Of a DNA stretch of 64,000 bases, positions 8,250 to 17,597 are shown piece after piece. Under the pieces are notes generated by a model that was not told where the DNA came from, made no database searches, and saw only the letters and a program-made list of their open reading frames with translations. The stretch is from the NCBI RefSeq assembly GCF_001953885.1, contig NZ_MQUS01000001.1:248001-312000 (forward strand), written 5' to 3'. Numbering within the stretch: the first letter of the stretch is position 1; every line of letters starts with the position of its first letter. This stretch comes from Streptomyces sp. IMTB 2501 (GTDB lineage: Bacteria; Actinomycetota; Actinomycetes; Streptomycetales; Streptomycetaceae). Position numbers and translations under genes: made by a program.

Positions 8250-9272
8250 CTACAGGAGGCCCTTTGCCGGCATGCCACGCCGTGCACCGCCGGAGTCGGC
8301 GTCGGGACCGTTCGTGGGGTCGGGGCGTGCCATGGAGCCGCGTTCGTGCAGCGCGGGGAGGCGCAGTCGCGCGCGGGTGTCGTCGTCGAAGCCGTCGAGG
8401 AAGCCGTGAAGGAAGTCCGCCAGGCGGGGCAGCGGGTCGATGGCGTACAGGACCGGTTGGTAGCCGGCGATCTGGACGGGCCGGCGCAGCAGTTCGGCGA
8501 TGTCGAGGGGCAGGATGCGGGCGCGCTGGAAGTGGCCGAGTTCGCCGTACGACGACAGCAGTGCGGCCCCGTACGCCTTGGGACGGCCGTCCTCCCAGGC
8601 CACACCGAACTCGAGCGTGAACCAGTACAGGCGGCTGATCAGATCCAGGGCGTCGCGCGATTCCACGCGGGCGGCGGCGCGGCCGACGGCGCGGTACAGG
8701 TCGGCGAACCAGGGGTCGCACAGGTGGGTGCCGTGGCTGAACACATCATGCAGGACGTCCGGTTCGGGTGCGTACAAGGGCATCGCCGGGTGGCGGACGT
8801 ACTGCACCGCGTGAAAGTAGCCGTCGGCCATGGCCCCCAGGAACCGCTTGTTCGGTACGATCCCGCCGGCCAGCGTGAACCGGAAGCCGGTCAGCTCCTG
8901 GAGGCGGTCGGAGACCTCCTCGTGCTGCGGAATCCGGTCCCCCGGGATCGCGGCCCGCTCCCAGGCCCGCAGGACGGCCCGGCAGGCGTGCTCCCGGTGC
9001 GCCTCGACCAGCGCCGCGTGGACGGTGCGCCAGGTGGCGTGCTCGGTCTCGGTGTACTCCACGGTCGGCGACGGGACGCCGACGCGGTGCCCCTCGGCGG
9101 CGGCCACCAGGTCGTCCCGGCGGCGCAGATAGGCCGCGTCGGAGGAGGCGGGGTGCCGCCCGGCCGGGCCCGGATGCCTGCCGTGCGGGTCCAGCGGCGT
9201 GCGGCTCAGCCAGTCCATCACCAAGGTCTCCTCCGTGCGCTCGACCATCCGGATCATCGCCGCGCTCCACAC
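8250..9272 (-). CDS. biopterin-dependent aromatic amino acid hydroxylase (phenylalanine 4-monooxygenase-like)
   Basis: This 340-residue non-haem iron enzyme would hydroxylate phenylalanine (or a related aromatic amino acid) with tetrahydropterin and O2. The 2-His-1-Glu iron site is intact: His175 and His180 in PDVLHDVFSHGTHL, and Glu221 in TLEFGV. That is the spacing known in phenylalanine hydroxylase (H-x4-H, then Glu about 41 later). GIVPNKRFLGAMADGYFHA and YQPVLYAIDPLPRLADFL also fit. The Gly-Pro-rich tail after residue 315 is not conserved. The start is uncertain: GTG at 9272, or one of several in-frame starts within the next 20 codons. Confidence 0.85.
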   Translation of the reverse strand: MWSAAMIRMVERTEETLVMDWLSRTPLDPHGRHPGPAGRHPASSDAAYLRRRDDLVAAAEGHRVGVPSPTVEYTETEHATWRTVHAALVEAHREHACRAVLRAWERAAIPGDRIPQHEEVSDRLQELTGFRFTLAGGIVPNKRFLGAMADGYFHAVQYVRHPAMPLYAPEPDVLHDVFSHGTHLCDPWFADLYRAVGRAAARVESRDALDLISRLYWFTLEFGVAWEDGRPKAYGAALLSSYGELGHFQRARILPLDIAELLRRPVQIAGYQPVLYAIDPLPRLADFLHGFLDGFDDDTRARLRLPALHERGSMARPDPTNGPDADSGGARRGMPAKGLL

Positions 9273-9356
9273 CCGCGGCTTGCCGAGAAGCTGAAAAGTT
9301 AACTCAAAAGTGGATCAACGCATGCGTACGGTGATGAGCTGCCTACTATCTGTCGC

Positions 9357-9815
9357 ATGCTGCAGGAATCGGTGGCCGGACGCGCTGGGAGGCGAATGCC
9401 GGTCCTCGCCCTCCTCGTGGGCCTGACGCTGATGCTCGTCGCCCACGTCGTTTCCTGCGCGCTCCACCACCTCGACGGCCACCCGCATACCGCGCCGCGG
9501 ACCGTGTCGATGACCGGCGAGGCCCACGGCGCCGTCGCCCTGGCGGTCGTATCCGATTCCGCGGGCCGTCCGGCGGGGCACGGCGCGGACGGCCATCACG
9601 ATCACGACACCTCGTGCTGCGACCCGGCCGACCGGCCCGCAGACCATCGCGCGTCCACGGCAGCTCTGGTTCTGGCCCTGCTGCTGCTCGTCCTCGCACG
9701 TCGTGACCTGCTGAGCCCGTCGGCGCGCGACACACTGGGGCGGGCCGGACCGGAGCGTCCGCCGGCCTGCGCCGGAGTCCATATCCTGCGTTTGGTCTGC
9801 GTCAGCCGTACCTGA
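9357..9815 (+). CDS. small membrane protein with a His/Cys-rich extracytoplasmic loop
   Basis: I do not recognise the family. The 152-residue product has a first hydrophobic helix at about residues 14-35 (MPVLALLVGLTLMLVAHVVS), then a loop with ALHHLDGHPH and GHHDHDTSCCDPADRPADH, then a second helix at about 101-117 (AALVLALLLLVLARR). Thirteen or so His and several Cys in the loop suggest metal binding (copper or zinc), which is inference. The ATG lies downstream of a TACTAT hexamer that could be a -10 box. It precedes a PLP enzyme and an MFS exporter on the same strand and may belong to their unit. Confidence 0.7.
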   Translation: MLQESVAGRAGRRMPVLALLVGLTLMLVAHVVSCALHHLDGHPHTAPRTVSMTGEAHGAVALAVVSDSAGRPAGHGADGHHDHDTSCCDPADRPADHRASTAALVLALLLLVLARRDLLSPSARDTLGRAGPERPPACAGVHILRLVCVSRT

Positions 9816-9944
9816 CGGGCCACGCCCGGTTCGCGCACCTCCGGATGCCCTTCGAGGAGGGCCGGCGCGCCGGGCCGGGACACGTTCCGTACGGCACACG
9901 CACGGCGGCCCACGACTGCCACCGGGCCGCAGAAAGACGACTTC

Positions 9945-11075
9945 ATGAGCACAGCTCTGCGCAGCATCTCCTCGCGCGACATCAGCTCCTTCCTCGCAGC
10001 ACACGAACTCCCGGAACCGGCCGGAGCCCCGCACCGGTCAGCGGCCGGCCTGGTCGGCAACACGCCCGTCCTGTGGGTGGGGGAGCCCGTCCATCCGCCC
10101 GGGCGCGGTTTCTGGGCCAAGCTGGAGGGCGCCAACCCGGGCGGCCTCAAGGACCGCCCGGGTCTGCACATGGTCGCCGCCGCCCGCAAGCGCGGCGAAC
10201 TCGGACCGGGAGCACCCGTCATCGAGTCCACCAGTGGCACCCTCGGCCTCGGTCTCGCCCTGGCCGGCATCACGTACGGCCATCCGGTCACCCTCGTCAC
10301 CGACCCCGGCATGGAGCCGCTGATGGTGCACCAGCTGTGCGCACTCGGCGCCCGCGTGGACGTGGTCACCGAGCCGGCCCCGGTGGGCGGCTGGCAGGAG
10401 GCGCGCCGGCAGCGGGTGCGCGAACTGCTCGCCCGTACTCCGTCGGCCTGGTGCCCCGACCAGTACAACAACCCCGACAACGTCGCCGCCTACGCCCCGC
10501 TCGCCCTGGAACTCACCGTTCAGCTCGGCAGGATCGACGTCCTGGTCGCCGCCGTCGGTACCGGCGGGCACTCGGCGGGCATCGCGCGCACCCTGCGTGC
10601 CTTCAACCCCGAGCTGCGACTCGTCGGCGTCGACTCGGTGCACTCCACCGTCTTCGGCCAGCCGGCGGGCCCCCGCCTCATGCGCGGCCTGGGCAGCAGC
10701 ATCCACCCGAGGAACGTCGACCACGCGGCCTTCGACGAGGTCCACTGGGTGGCTCCCGGCGAGGCCGTGCGGACCTGCCGGGAGCTGGCCCGGGGCCACT
10801 ACGCCAGCGGTGGATGGAGTGTGGGCGCCGTCGCCCTCGTGGCCGGCTGGCTCGCCCGTACGCAACCGGAGCGGACCCGTACCGTGGCGATCTTCCCGGA
10901 CGGCGTGCACCGCTACTGGAACACCGTCTACAGCGACGCCTACTGCCGCACTCACGACCTGCTGGGCGGCGCGCCGGCCGCCGACCCGGACGAGATCGCA
11001 CGGCCCGATGAGCGAGTGGTCGAGCGATGGACCCGCTGCACCGACGTCACCGTGCCTGAGGTGACGGTGCGATGA
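9945..11075 (+). CDS. cysteine-synthase-like PLP-dependent enzyme
   Basis: This is a 376-residue fold-type II PLP protein. The Schiff-base lysine is K69 in [10 protein letters not shown], and the phosphate-binding loop is GTGGHS at 205-210. The substrate loop reads ESTSGTLG where O-acetylserine sulfhydrylases have SGNTG, so the usual Asn is replaced and the substrate may not be plain O-acetylserine. Related enzymes make cysteine, diaminopropionate (SbnA type) or other beta-substituted alanines. Its stop overlaps the start of the MFS gene by four bases, so the pair is translationally coupled. That pairing suggests synthesis plus export of an amino-acid-like product. Confidence 0.85.
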   Translation: MSTALRSISSRDISSFLAAHELPEPAGAPHRSAAGLVGNTPVLWVGEPVHPPGRGFWAKLEGANPGGLKDRPGLHMVAAARKRGELGPGAPVIESTSGTLGLGLALAGITYGHPVTLVTDPGMEPLMVHQLCALGARVDVVTEPAPVGGWQEARRQRVRELLARTPSAWCPDQYNNPDNVAAYAPLALELTVQLGRIDVLVAAVGTGGHSAGIARTLRAFNPELRLVGVDSVHSTVFGQPAGPRLMRGLGSSIHPRNVDHAAFDEVHWVAPGEAVRTCRELARGHYASGGWSVGAVALVAGWLARTQPERTRTVAIFPDGVHRYWNTVYSDAYCRTHDLLGGAPAADPDEIARPDERVVERWTRCTDVTVPEVTVR

Positions 11076-12352
11076 ACTCCCTTGCCGCACAGTTCCGTTC
11101 GTTCAACGGATGCATCCGGCTGCTGATGGTCCAGCAGTTCACCATCAACACCGCCTTCTACATGCTCATGCCCTATCTCGCCGCGCACCTGGCGGACGAC
11201 CTGGGCATGGCCGCATGGGCGGTCGGCCTGGTGCTGGGCGTGCGCAACTTCGCCCAGCAGGGCATGTTCCTGGTCGGCGGAACGCTCGCCGACCGGGTCG
11301 GCTACAAATCCGTGATCGTGGCGGGCTGTGTGCTGCGCACCGTCGGCTTCGGCCTTCTCGGATGCGTCGCCAGCCTGCCCGCTCTCGTGGCGGCGTCCGC
11401 GGCGACCGGGTTCGCGGGGGCGATGTTCAACCCGGCCGTTCGTGCGTATCTCGCCCACGAGGCGGGCGAGCGGCGGGTGGCGGCCTTCGCCGCCTTCAAC
11501 GTCTTCTACCAGGCGGGCATGTTCGTCGGCCCGCTCGTCGGACTCGCGCTGCTGACCGCCGACTTCCGTCTGGTCTGCTCCGTGGCGGCCGTGCTGTTCC
11601 TCGCCCTGACACTCCTCCAGCTGCGGCTCCTGCCCGCCCGTGGCGGCACTCCCTCGGCCGAGCCGAGCGGTGTCCTGGCCGACTGGCGGACCGTCGTCCG
11701 CAACCGCCCCTTCGTCCTGTTCTCCCTCGCGATGATCGGCTCGTACGTGCTGTCCTTCCAGGTCTATCTGGCGCTGCCGCTCGAAGCCCACCGCGTGGCG
11801 CCGGGCAGCGGCGACGCGGTGACCACGGCTCTGTTCGCGGTCTCCGCTGCGGTGGCCGTGGTCGGGCAGCTGAGAATCACCGCCTGGGCACGCGCCCGCT
11901 GGTCCCCGCGGCGCGCGATCGTCTACGGCATCTCCCTGATGGGCGCGGCCTTCCTGCCCCTGGTGACCGCCGGCCCGACGGTCGACGGGAGGTCCGGCCT
12001 CCTCGACCGGGCCGTGACGCTCGGCCCCCTGCTCGTCTCGGTGGCCCTGCTCGGGCTGGGCACGGCCGCGGTGTACCCCTTCGAGATGGACACCGTCGTC
12101 CGCCTTGCCGGAGGCAGGCTCGTCGCCACGCACTACGGCCTCTACAACTCCGTCTCCGGCCTCGGCGTCACCCTGGGCAACCTCGCCACGGGCGCCGTCT
12201 GGGACGCCACCGACCGCCTGGGGCACCCGGAACTGACCTGGTGGATGCTCGCCGTGACGGGCGCGCTCTGCGCCGGATGCGTCGCGCTGCTCGCGCGATC
12301 CGGCCGCCTGCCTGCCCGGCCGGAACCTGATCCGATGACGGTGGCCTCATGA
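11072..12352 (+). CDS. MFS transporter coupled to the PLP enzyme
   Basis: The product has 426 residues and about 12 predicted membrane helices. The MFS motif between TM2 and TM3 is [11 protein letters not shown]. It most resembles the multidrug-efflux (DHA1) group. The ATGA overlap with the PLP enzyme indicates one transcript and balanced expression. An exporter of the PLP enzyme's product is the simplest reading, but import or drug efflux cannot be excluded. The end is a hydrophilic Pro-rich tail. No terminator-like hairpin was found just downstream. Confidence 0.88.
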   Translation: MNSLAAQFRSFNGCIRLLMVQQFTINTAFYMLMPYLAAHLADDLGMAAWAVGLVLGVRNFAQQGMFLVGGTLADRVGYKSVIVAGCVLRTVGFGLLGCVASLPALVAASAATGFAGAMFNPAVRAYLAHEAGERRVAAFAAFNVFYQAGMFVGPLVGLALLTADFRLVCSVAAVLFLALTLLQLRLLPARGGTPSAEPSGVLADWRTVVRNRPFVLFSLAMIGSYVLSFQVYLALPLEAHRVAPGSGDAVTTALFAVSAAVAVVGQLRITAWARARWSPRRAIVYGISLMGAAFLPLVTAGPTVDGRSGLLDRAVTLGPLLVSVALLGLGTAAVYPFEMDTVVRLAGGRLVATHYGLYNSVSGLGVTLGNLATGAVWDATDRLGHPELTWWMLAVTGALCAGCVALLARSGRLPARPEPDPMTVAS

Positions 12353-12760
12353 GCCCGACTTGACGGCGAGTCCGACCGGGTGGCTCCCGTCCCGCGCCGC
12401 CGCCAGGCCGAACGGTGCAGCCGGACCTGCGCTTCTGTGAAGGGCGGAAGGTGCGGCCGGAGCGGGGCCGGCCTCTTCGGCAGGTCGCCGATGAGGAGTC
12501 GGTGGAGCCGTTCGCGCGCATCTCCGCGATGATCGGCGACCGGATCGGCGACCGGACGGTGGGGGAGACGTGCACGAACGGACGTCGTGGCGCAACGGGC
12601 GGTGCCCATGCTCCACGACCCGCGCCGACGCCACTCCATGACGGGCCGTCCGGCCTGGGGTGGCTGCGCCGAGCAGGCCTTCGCCTGCGTCCCTGGCCGC
12701 CGACATCGGTCAGGGACACAGGAGTCTCGGGGGCGCCGGGCGCCCGGGTCCGCCGACGGC
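12353..12760. other. intergenic stretch, no gene recognised
   Basis: Both strands were read and no domain was recognised. A 12-base unit close to GATCGGCGACCG is repeated in tandem at about 12531-12554. The open frame crossing this stretch on the + strand continues antisense into the glycosidase gene and is not convincing. Confidence 0.5.
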
Positions 12761-14500
12761 TCAGCGCGCGGTCAGCTTCCACAGATGGTCGGCGGTGCCG
12801 TTGTCGGACCACTGGAGGACCTGGGCGCCGGAGGAGGTGCTCATCCGGTCCACGCCCAGCAGCAGACCGCTGTTGTAGTTGGCGATCTTGTAATAGCCGT
12901 CACGGGCCCGGACGATCTGCCAGAGGTGGTCGGCGGTGCCGTTGTCACCCCAGATCAGGGCGGTGCCGCCGTCGCTCGTGCTCATGTTCTGGATGCCGAG
13001 CGGCAGGCCGGACTTCTGGTTGACGATCTTGTAAAGGCCGGAGCCCGCCGCGACCAGGCTCCAGTTCTGGTCGGTGCCGGTGGTGGACGCGGTCTGGACG
13101 ACGGAGGTGCCCTGAGCCGTACCCGCGTTCAGGGTGTCCAGGGCGAGACCGCTGTTCCGGTTGGTGATCTGGTAGCGCCCGGCCAGCGATGTCGAGGTGC
13201 CGGCGGGGGTGATCACCAGGTGGTAGCCGTCGGAGGCGTTCATCGTCACCGGCACGGTGATCGAGCCGCCCGAGACGGTGTAGTCGGCGTCGGAGATGGT
13301 GATCGGGCCCGGGGAGGCGGTCGTACGCCCGGTGTCGGGCGTGTACTCCAGCTTGACGTGGACCGTGCCGCTGAAAGCCGGCAGCGAGGACAGGCCGTTG
13401 ACGGTCACCGCGCAGGAGCCGGTACAGCCGCCCGCGATGACACTGATCCGGTTGCCGGAGCCGTTCAGGGAGGCGATGCCGTCGATTCCCGTCTGCGCCG
13501 GGGGAGTGGTCACCAGCATGGTGCCCGACATGTCGCCGTACCACCTGTACATCCAGTACGAGCCGTTGGGCGAGCCGCCGGTGTCGGTGAGGGTGTCACC
13601 GAGGGTGCCGTAGTGGTTCCAGAAGGCCAGCTCGGCGTCGTGCACGCCTGCCCGCTCGAACTTGGCGGCATAGCCGATGAGGGCACCCGGGACGCCCACT
13701 TCGGACGGCTCGGCGTACTCCTCGACGGCGATCGGCCGCGGGCTGATGCCGAGGCTGGATTCCAGTGCGCGGTACGCGGAGACGTGCGCGGCGATGTCCT
13801 TGCTGCCTTGCAGTTCGTGCCAGGAGACGATGTCCGGCACGGTGCCGCTCGCCTTGGCGTCGGTGAGGAAGGTGCTCATCCAGGACTGGTTCCAGGCCGA
13901 GTAACTGGGGCCCTGGACCGGTGTCCTGGTGTCCTTGGCACGGACCTCGTGGTAGGTGCGGGCCCAACCGGCGTCGAAGGCACCGGCATTGCCGGTGTCC
14001 CAGGTCCAGTCGGGCTCGTTCCACAGCTCGTAGGCGGCGATGTCGCCCGCGCCCGAGGACTGCACGGAAGCGACCTGCTTGTCCACAGCGGACAGCCAGT
14101 CGCCCCAGCTCACCCATTTGTACGGGAAGCCGGGGTACCAGTCCGGCATCCGTACGACCACCTTGGCGCCGGCGCGGGCCGCCTTGGGCGCGACGACCAG
14201 CGCGTCACCGGCCGGCTTGGGCTCGCCGTTGGGGAGCTGGGAGCCGCCCGGGGCCATCTGCACGAAGGTGTTGGGCTTGAGCGGGGTGACCAGGCTGTCG
14301 GCCGGAGTGCCGCTGTCGGCGAGGCCGTAGAGGCTGCCGGTGGCGACATGGCTCACCGGGCGGAGCGTCCGGCCGGCGTCGACCACCAGGGTGGTGGAGG
14401 AGGTGGGGGTGGCCTCGGCCGGGGCCCCGGTGACGAGGGCGGCGGAGGCGGCCAGGGCGCAGACGCCCAGGAGAGAAGTGAGCGTTCTCGTGCGGCTCAT
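12761..14500 (-). CDS. secreted clan-A glycoside hydrolase (GH39-like) with C-terminal ricin-type lectin (CBM13)
   Basis: The 579-residue product has a Sec signal peptide at residues 1-29 (LLGVCALAASAALVTGAPAE). The catalytic barrel carries the acid/base in YELWNEPDW and the probable nucleophile in IAVEEYAEPSE, a GH39/clan-A pattern. A beta-sandwich follows (about 345-430), then a ricin B-like trefoil from about 440 with three QxW-type repeats (DQNWSLV, DHLWQIV, DHLWKLT). It is the last gene of the arabinofuranoside-type operon and would release oligosaccharides outside the cell for the ABC importer. The exact linkage is not predictable. Confidence 0.85.
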   Translation of the reverse strand: MSRTRTLTSLLGVCALAASAALVTGAPAEATPTSSTTLVVDAGRTLRPVSHVATGSLYGLADSGTPADSLVTPLKPNTFVQMAPGGSQLPNGEPKPAGDALVVAPKAARAGAKVVVRMPDWYPGFPYKWVSWGDWLSAVDKQVASVQSSGAGDIAAYELWNEPDWTWDTGNAGAFDAGWARTYHEVRAKDTRTPVQGPSYSAWNQSWMSTFLTDAKASGTVPDIVSWHELQGSKDIAAHVSAYRALESSLGISPRPIAVEEYAEPSEVGVPGALIGYAAKFERAGVHDAELAFWNHYGTLGDTLTDTGGSPNGSYWMYRWYGDMSGTMLVTTPPAQTGIDGIASLNGSGNRISVIAGGCTGSCAVTVNGLSSLPAFSGTVHVKLEYTPDTGRTTASPGPITISDADYTVSGGSITVPVTMNASDGYHLVITPAGTSTSLAGRYQITNRNSGLALDTLNAGTAQGTSVVQTASTTGTDQNWSLVAAGSGLYKIVNQKSGLPLGIQNMSTSDGGTALIWGDNGTADHLWQIVRARDGYYKIANYNSGLLLGVDRMSTSSGAQVLQWSDNGTADHLWKLTAR

Positions 14501-14539
14501 GGAGGGGTTTCTCCTCGACGGAGGGAAGGGGGAGGGAGG

Positions 14540-15346
14540 TCAGTCCTTGACCGCGCCCGCGGTCACGCCCGCGGCCACGTAACGCTGCGCGAGGACCAGC
14601 AGGACTGTCGCGGGGACGGAGGCGACGACGGCGGTGGCCATGATCGCGTTCCACTCCTGGTTGTTGTTGCCGATGTACTTGTAGATGCCGAGGGTGATCG
14701 GCCTCAGCTCGCCGCCACCGTCGAGGGTGTTGGCGAAGACGAAGTCGGACCAGGCCCACAGGAAGCTGAAGAGCGAGACGGTGACGAGCGCGTTGCGGCT
14801 CACCGGCAGCACGATCGACCAGAAGATGCGGAAGGTACCCGCACCGTCGATGCGGGAGGCGGCGATCAGGTCGCCGGGAATGCCCGACATGAACGCGGTG
14901 AAGATCACGCCGAAGGGCACGGCGATCGTGGAGTCGGCGATGATCAGGCCCCACCAGGAGTTCAGCAGGCCGAGGTCGAGGAAGACGCCGTAGAAGCCCA
15001 TCGCCATGACGATGCCGGGGATCATCTGCGCGATCAGCAGGACCAGACCGAGCGCTCCGCCGCCCCGCGGGCGCAGTTTCGCCAGGGAGTAGCCGGCCGG
15101 GGCGGCGAGGAGGAGGGTGAGGGCGACCGTGCCGAGGCCGATGAGCAGGCTGGTGCCGAGGTAGGGCAACTGGTCGTCCAGGACCGCCCGGTGGCCCTCG
15201 AAGGTCGGGTGCAGCGGGAACAGGTCGGGTGGGCTCTTGCGCATGTCCTGCTGCGGGGTGAGGGACACGTTGAGCATCCAGTACACCGGGAACAGCATCA
15301 GCGCGGTGAGCAGCAGACCGATGACGGTATGGCGCCGGCGCGTCAT
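14540..15346 (-). CDS. sugar ABC transporter permease, MalG type
   Basis: This 268-residue membrane protein has six helices. The EAA loop AASRIDGAGTFRIFWSIVLP contacts the ATPase. Its ATG overlaps the stop of the MalF-type permease by four bases (ATGA at 15343-15346). No ATPase gene is in the cluster. In Streptomyces such importers commonly share the general ATPase MsiK, which is known for the family and not visible here. It ends with TAGAVKD, the usual tail of CUT1 permeases. Confidence 0.92.
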   Translation of the reverse strand: MTRRRHTVIGLLLTALMLFPVYWMLNVSLTPQQDMRKSPPDLFPLHPTFEGHRAVLDDQLPYLGTSLLIGLGTVALTLLLAAPAGYSLAKLRPRGGGALGLVLLIAQMIPGIVMAMGFYGVFLDLGLLNSWWGLIIADSTIAVPFGVIFTAFMSGIPGDLIAASRIDGAGTFRIFWSIVLPVSRNALVTVSLFSFLWAWSDFVFANTLDGGGELRPITLGIYKYIGNNNQEWNAIMATAVVASVPATVLLVLAQRYVAAGVTAGAVKD

Positions 15347-16311
15347 GTCTCCTGCCTCCTCTGGACCCGGACATAGAGCAGCCCGAAGACAAGGGCGATG
15401 AGGATGAGCAGGTTGCCGACGGCGGCACCCGGGCCGAACTTCGGCAGCAGCGTGCCGAATCCGAGCTGGTACGACCAGGTCGCCAGGGTCGAGGAAGAAT
15501 CGCCCGGCCCGCCCTTGGTCATGATCCAGATCAGGTCGAACACCTTGAGCGTGTAGACGAGCCCGAGGAGCAGGGTGATCGCCGACACCGGCCGCAGCAG
15601 CGGGAAGGTGATCCGGCGGAACACCTGCCAGGCGCTCGCTCCGTCCAGTGCCGCCGCCTCGTACAGCTCGGCGGGGATGTTCTGCAGTCCGCTGTAGAGG
15701 ATGACCAGGTTGAACGGGATGCCGATCCAGATGTTGGCGACGATCACCGAGGTCAGCGCCCAGTCCGGCGAGGTGAGCCAACCGACGGGACCGGCTCCGG
15801 CGAAGTGCAGGAAGTAGTTCACCACTCCGGACTCGCTGTTGAACATCCACGACCACGTGGAGGCCGACACGATCAGCGGCAGCAGCCACGGGATGAGGAA
15901 CAGGGCCCGCAGCAACCCCGAGAGCCGGAAGCGCCGGTTGAAGAAGACCGCGAGGGCGAGACCGATGACGTACTGGAAGGTGATGGACACGAAGGTGAAG
16001 ACCATCGTGTGGCGCAGTGCCGGGCCGAACGTCGGGTCGTTCAGGACCCTTTGGACGTTGTTCCAGCCGGAGAAGGGCGCGTCGCCGGCGACGAAGGAGC
16101 GGACGGTGTAGTCGCGCAGGCTCAGGTCGAGATTGCGGTAGAGGGGATAGAGGTAGAAGGCGGCGAGGTAGGCGATCAGCGGGGCGACGAAGGCGAGTGC
16201 GGTCAGCCGGCTCCGGCGCCGCTGCCTGCGCTGCGGCGGCAGCGGGCGGGACCCGCTCATCTTCGCCGGCGTCCTCAACCGCCGGGGGCGGTCGACGTGG
16301 GTGATGGTCAC
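15343..16311 (-). CDS. sugar ABC transporter permease, MalF type
   Basis: The product has 322 residues, with a cytoplasmic Arg-rich N-terminus followed by six helices starting at LTALAFVAPLIAYLAAFYLY. The EAA loop is YEAAALDGASAWQVFRRITF. It sits nine bases downstream of the binding-protein gene and is coupled to the second permease. Together they form the CUT1 importer of this locus. Confidence 0.92.
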   Translation of the reverse strand: MTITHVDRPRRLRTPAKMSGSRPLPPQRRQRRRSRLTALAFVAPLIAYLAAFYLYPLYRNLDLSLRDYTVRSFVAGDAPFSGWNNVQRVLNDPTFGPALRHTMVFTFVSITFQYVIGLALAVFFNRRFRLSGLLRALFLIPWLLPLIVSASTWSWMFNSESGVVNYFLHFAGAGPVGWLTSPDWALTSVIVANIWIGIPFNLVILYSGLQNIPAELYEAAALDGASAWQVFRRITFPLLRPVSAITLLLGLVYTLKVFDLIWIMTKGGPGDSSSTLATWSYQLGFGTLLPKFGPGAAVGNLLILIALVFGLLYVRVQRRQET

Positions 16312-16320
16312 GGGGCGGCC

Positions 16321-17565
16321 TCAGTTCTTCCGCACGCTCGCCTGGGCCGTGTCCAGGGCCGACTGGGGGCTCTTGCCGCCGGAGAGGGCCGACTGCACGG
16401 CGGTCCACATCGGCTGGGAGATGGTCGGGTACTTGGTGCCCAGACCGCCGCTGGTGCGCCCCCGGGCGGCGGCCACCGCGGCCACCCACGGCTTCAGCTC
16501 CGGGTTCTGCTTCGCCTGCGCGGCCTGGACCGCCGCCGTCGGCGCCACGTACATCAGTGTGGTGTCCGTCGCCAGCAGGCTGCTGTCTCTGGTGAGACAC
16601 TCGACGATCTTCTTGCTGACGCCGTAGCGCGCGGTGTCCTTCTGCACGGGGACGGTGACGAACTCGCCACCGGTCGGCACGGGTGCCGAACCCCCGTTCT
16701 GCGCCGGGATGTTGATGATCCCGTAGCCGAAACCGGCCTTGCCGGCGTTGCCGAGCTGCCAGGTGCCGTTCTCGCCGAACGCGTAGGTGCCGGTGGCGAA
16801 CTCCTGCCAGCTGGTGGTCTGGGTGTTCTGCAGGACGTCCTTGGGTGCGTATCCCGCGTCCACCCACTGCTTCCACAGCGAGAGGGCAGCGACGCCCTTG
16901 GCCGAGTTCAGCCTGGTGAGGTCGCCGCCCGCGCCCCAGAACCAGGGCAGGAACTGGAAGCTGCCCTCCTCGGTGTCGATCGCGGAGAACGTGATGCCCT
17001 TCTTACCGGCCGCCTTGACCTTCTTCAGCGCGGCGGTGAGGGAGTTCCAGTCCTTGATCGAGGCCGGGTCGACGTGGGCGGCGGAGAGGACCTTCTTGTT
17101 GTAGTAGAGGGCGAGCGTGTTGGCGCCGATGGGCACACCGTAGGCCGAGCCGTCGATGGTGCCCGCGCCGATGATGTTCTTCTGGACGGATGTGGTGTCG
17201 AGGCCGAGGTCGCTGGTTTTGGTGAGGATCCCCGCCTCCACCAGCGTCGAGACGACCGGGTTGTCGACGAGCATCACGTCCGGCGCGTTGCCCTGCTGGG
17301 CGGCCAGCAGGGCCTTGTTTCCCAGGTCGGTGGTGTCGTACGCGGTGCGTTTGACCTTCACCCCGGCTTTCGACCCGCACGAGGTGACCAGCGTGCCCCA
17401 CGGGGAGGAGGCGTCGAGCTGCGGGTACGGGTCCCAGAAGGTGTACGTCCCGGTGGACGCGCCGGTGGAGCCCGAGGAGCCGGAGCCGCCTCCACAGGCG
17501 GTGAGGGAAGCGAGGGCACCGACGGCGGTGAGCGCGGCGAGGAGTGTGCGGCGGGTGGGTATCAC
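16321..17565 (-). CDS. sugar-binding lipoprotein of the ABC importer
   Basis: This is a 414-residue extracellular solute-binding protein (family 1). The signal ends in a lipobox LTAC with the lipid-anchored Cys24, followed by a Gly/Ser linker. The mature start TYTFWDPYPQLDASSPWGTL is typical of oligosaccharide binders. The GTG start at 17565 was chosen because it gives the lipoprotein signal MIPTRRTLLAALTAVGAL; the open frame further upstream encodes an Arg-rich stretch unlike a protein start. It lies 32 bases after the GH127 gene in the same operon. Confidence 0.9.
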   Translation of the reverse strand: MIPTRRTLLAALTAVGALASLTACGGGSGSSGSTGASTGTYTFWDPYPQLDASSPWGTLVTSCGSKAGVKVKRTAYDTTDLGNKALLAAQQGNAPDVMLVDNPVVSTLVEAGILTKTSDLGLDTTSVQKNIIGAGTIDGSAYGVPIGANTLALYYNKKVLSAAHVDPASIKDWNSLTAALKKVKAAGKKGITFSAIDTEEGSFQFLPWFWGAGGDLTRLNSAKGVAALSLWKQWVDAGYAPKDVLQNTQTTSWQEFATGTYAFGENGTWQLGNAGKAGFGYGIINIPAQNGGSAPVPTGGEFVTVPVQKDTARYGVSKKIVECLTRDSSLLATDTTLMYVAPTAAVQAAQAKQNPELKPWVAAVAAARGRTSGGLGTKYPTISQPMWTAVQSALSGGKSPQSALDTAQASVRKN

Positions 17566-17597
17566 GGGCTGACCTCGATGTTCGTCGGACGAGGGAG

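Noticed and set aside
12587..15376. A 929-codon + strand open frame across the glycosidase and permease
   Set aside because: Antisense shadow of two well-supported - strand genes; composition is artificial (Gly, Arg, Asp-rich).
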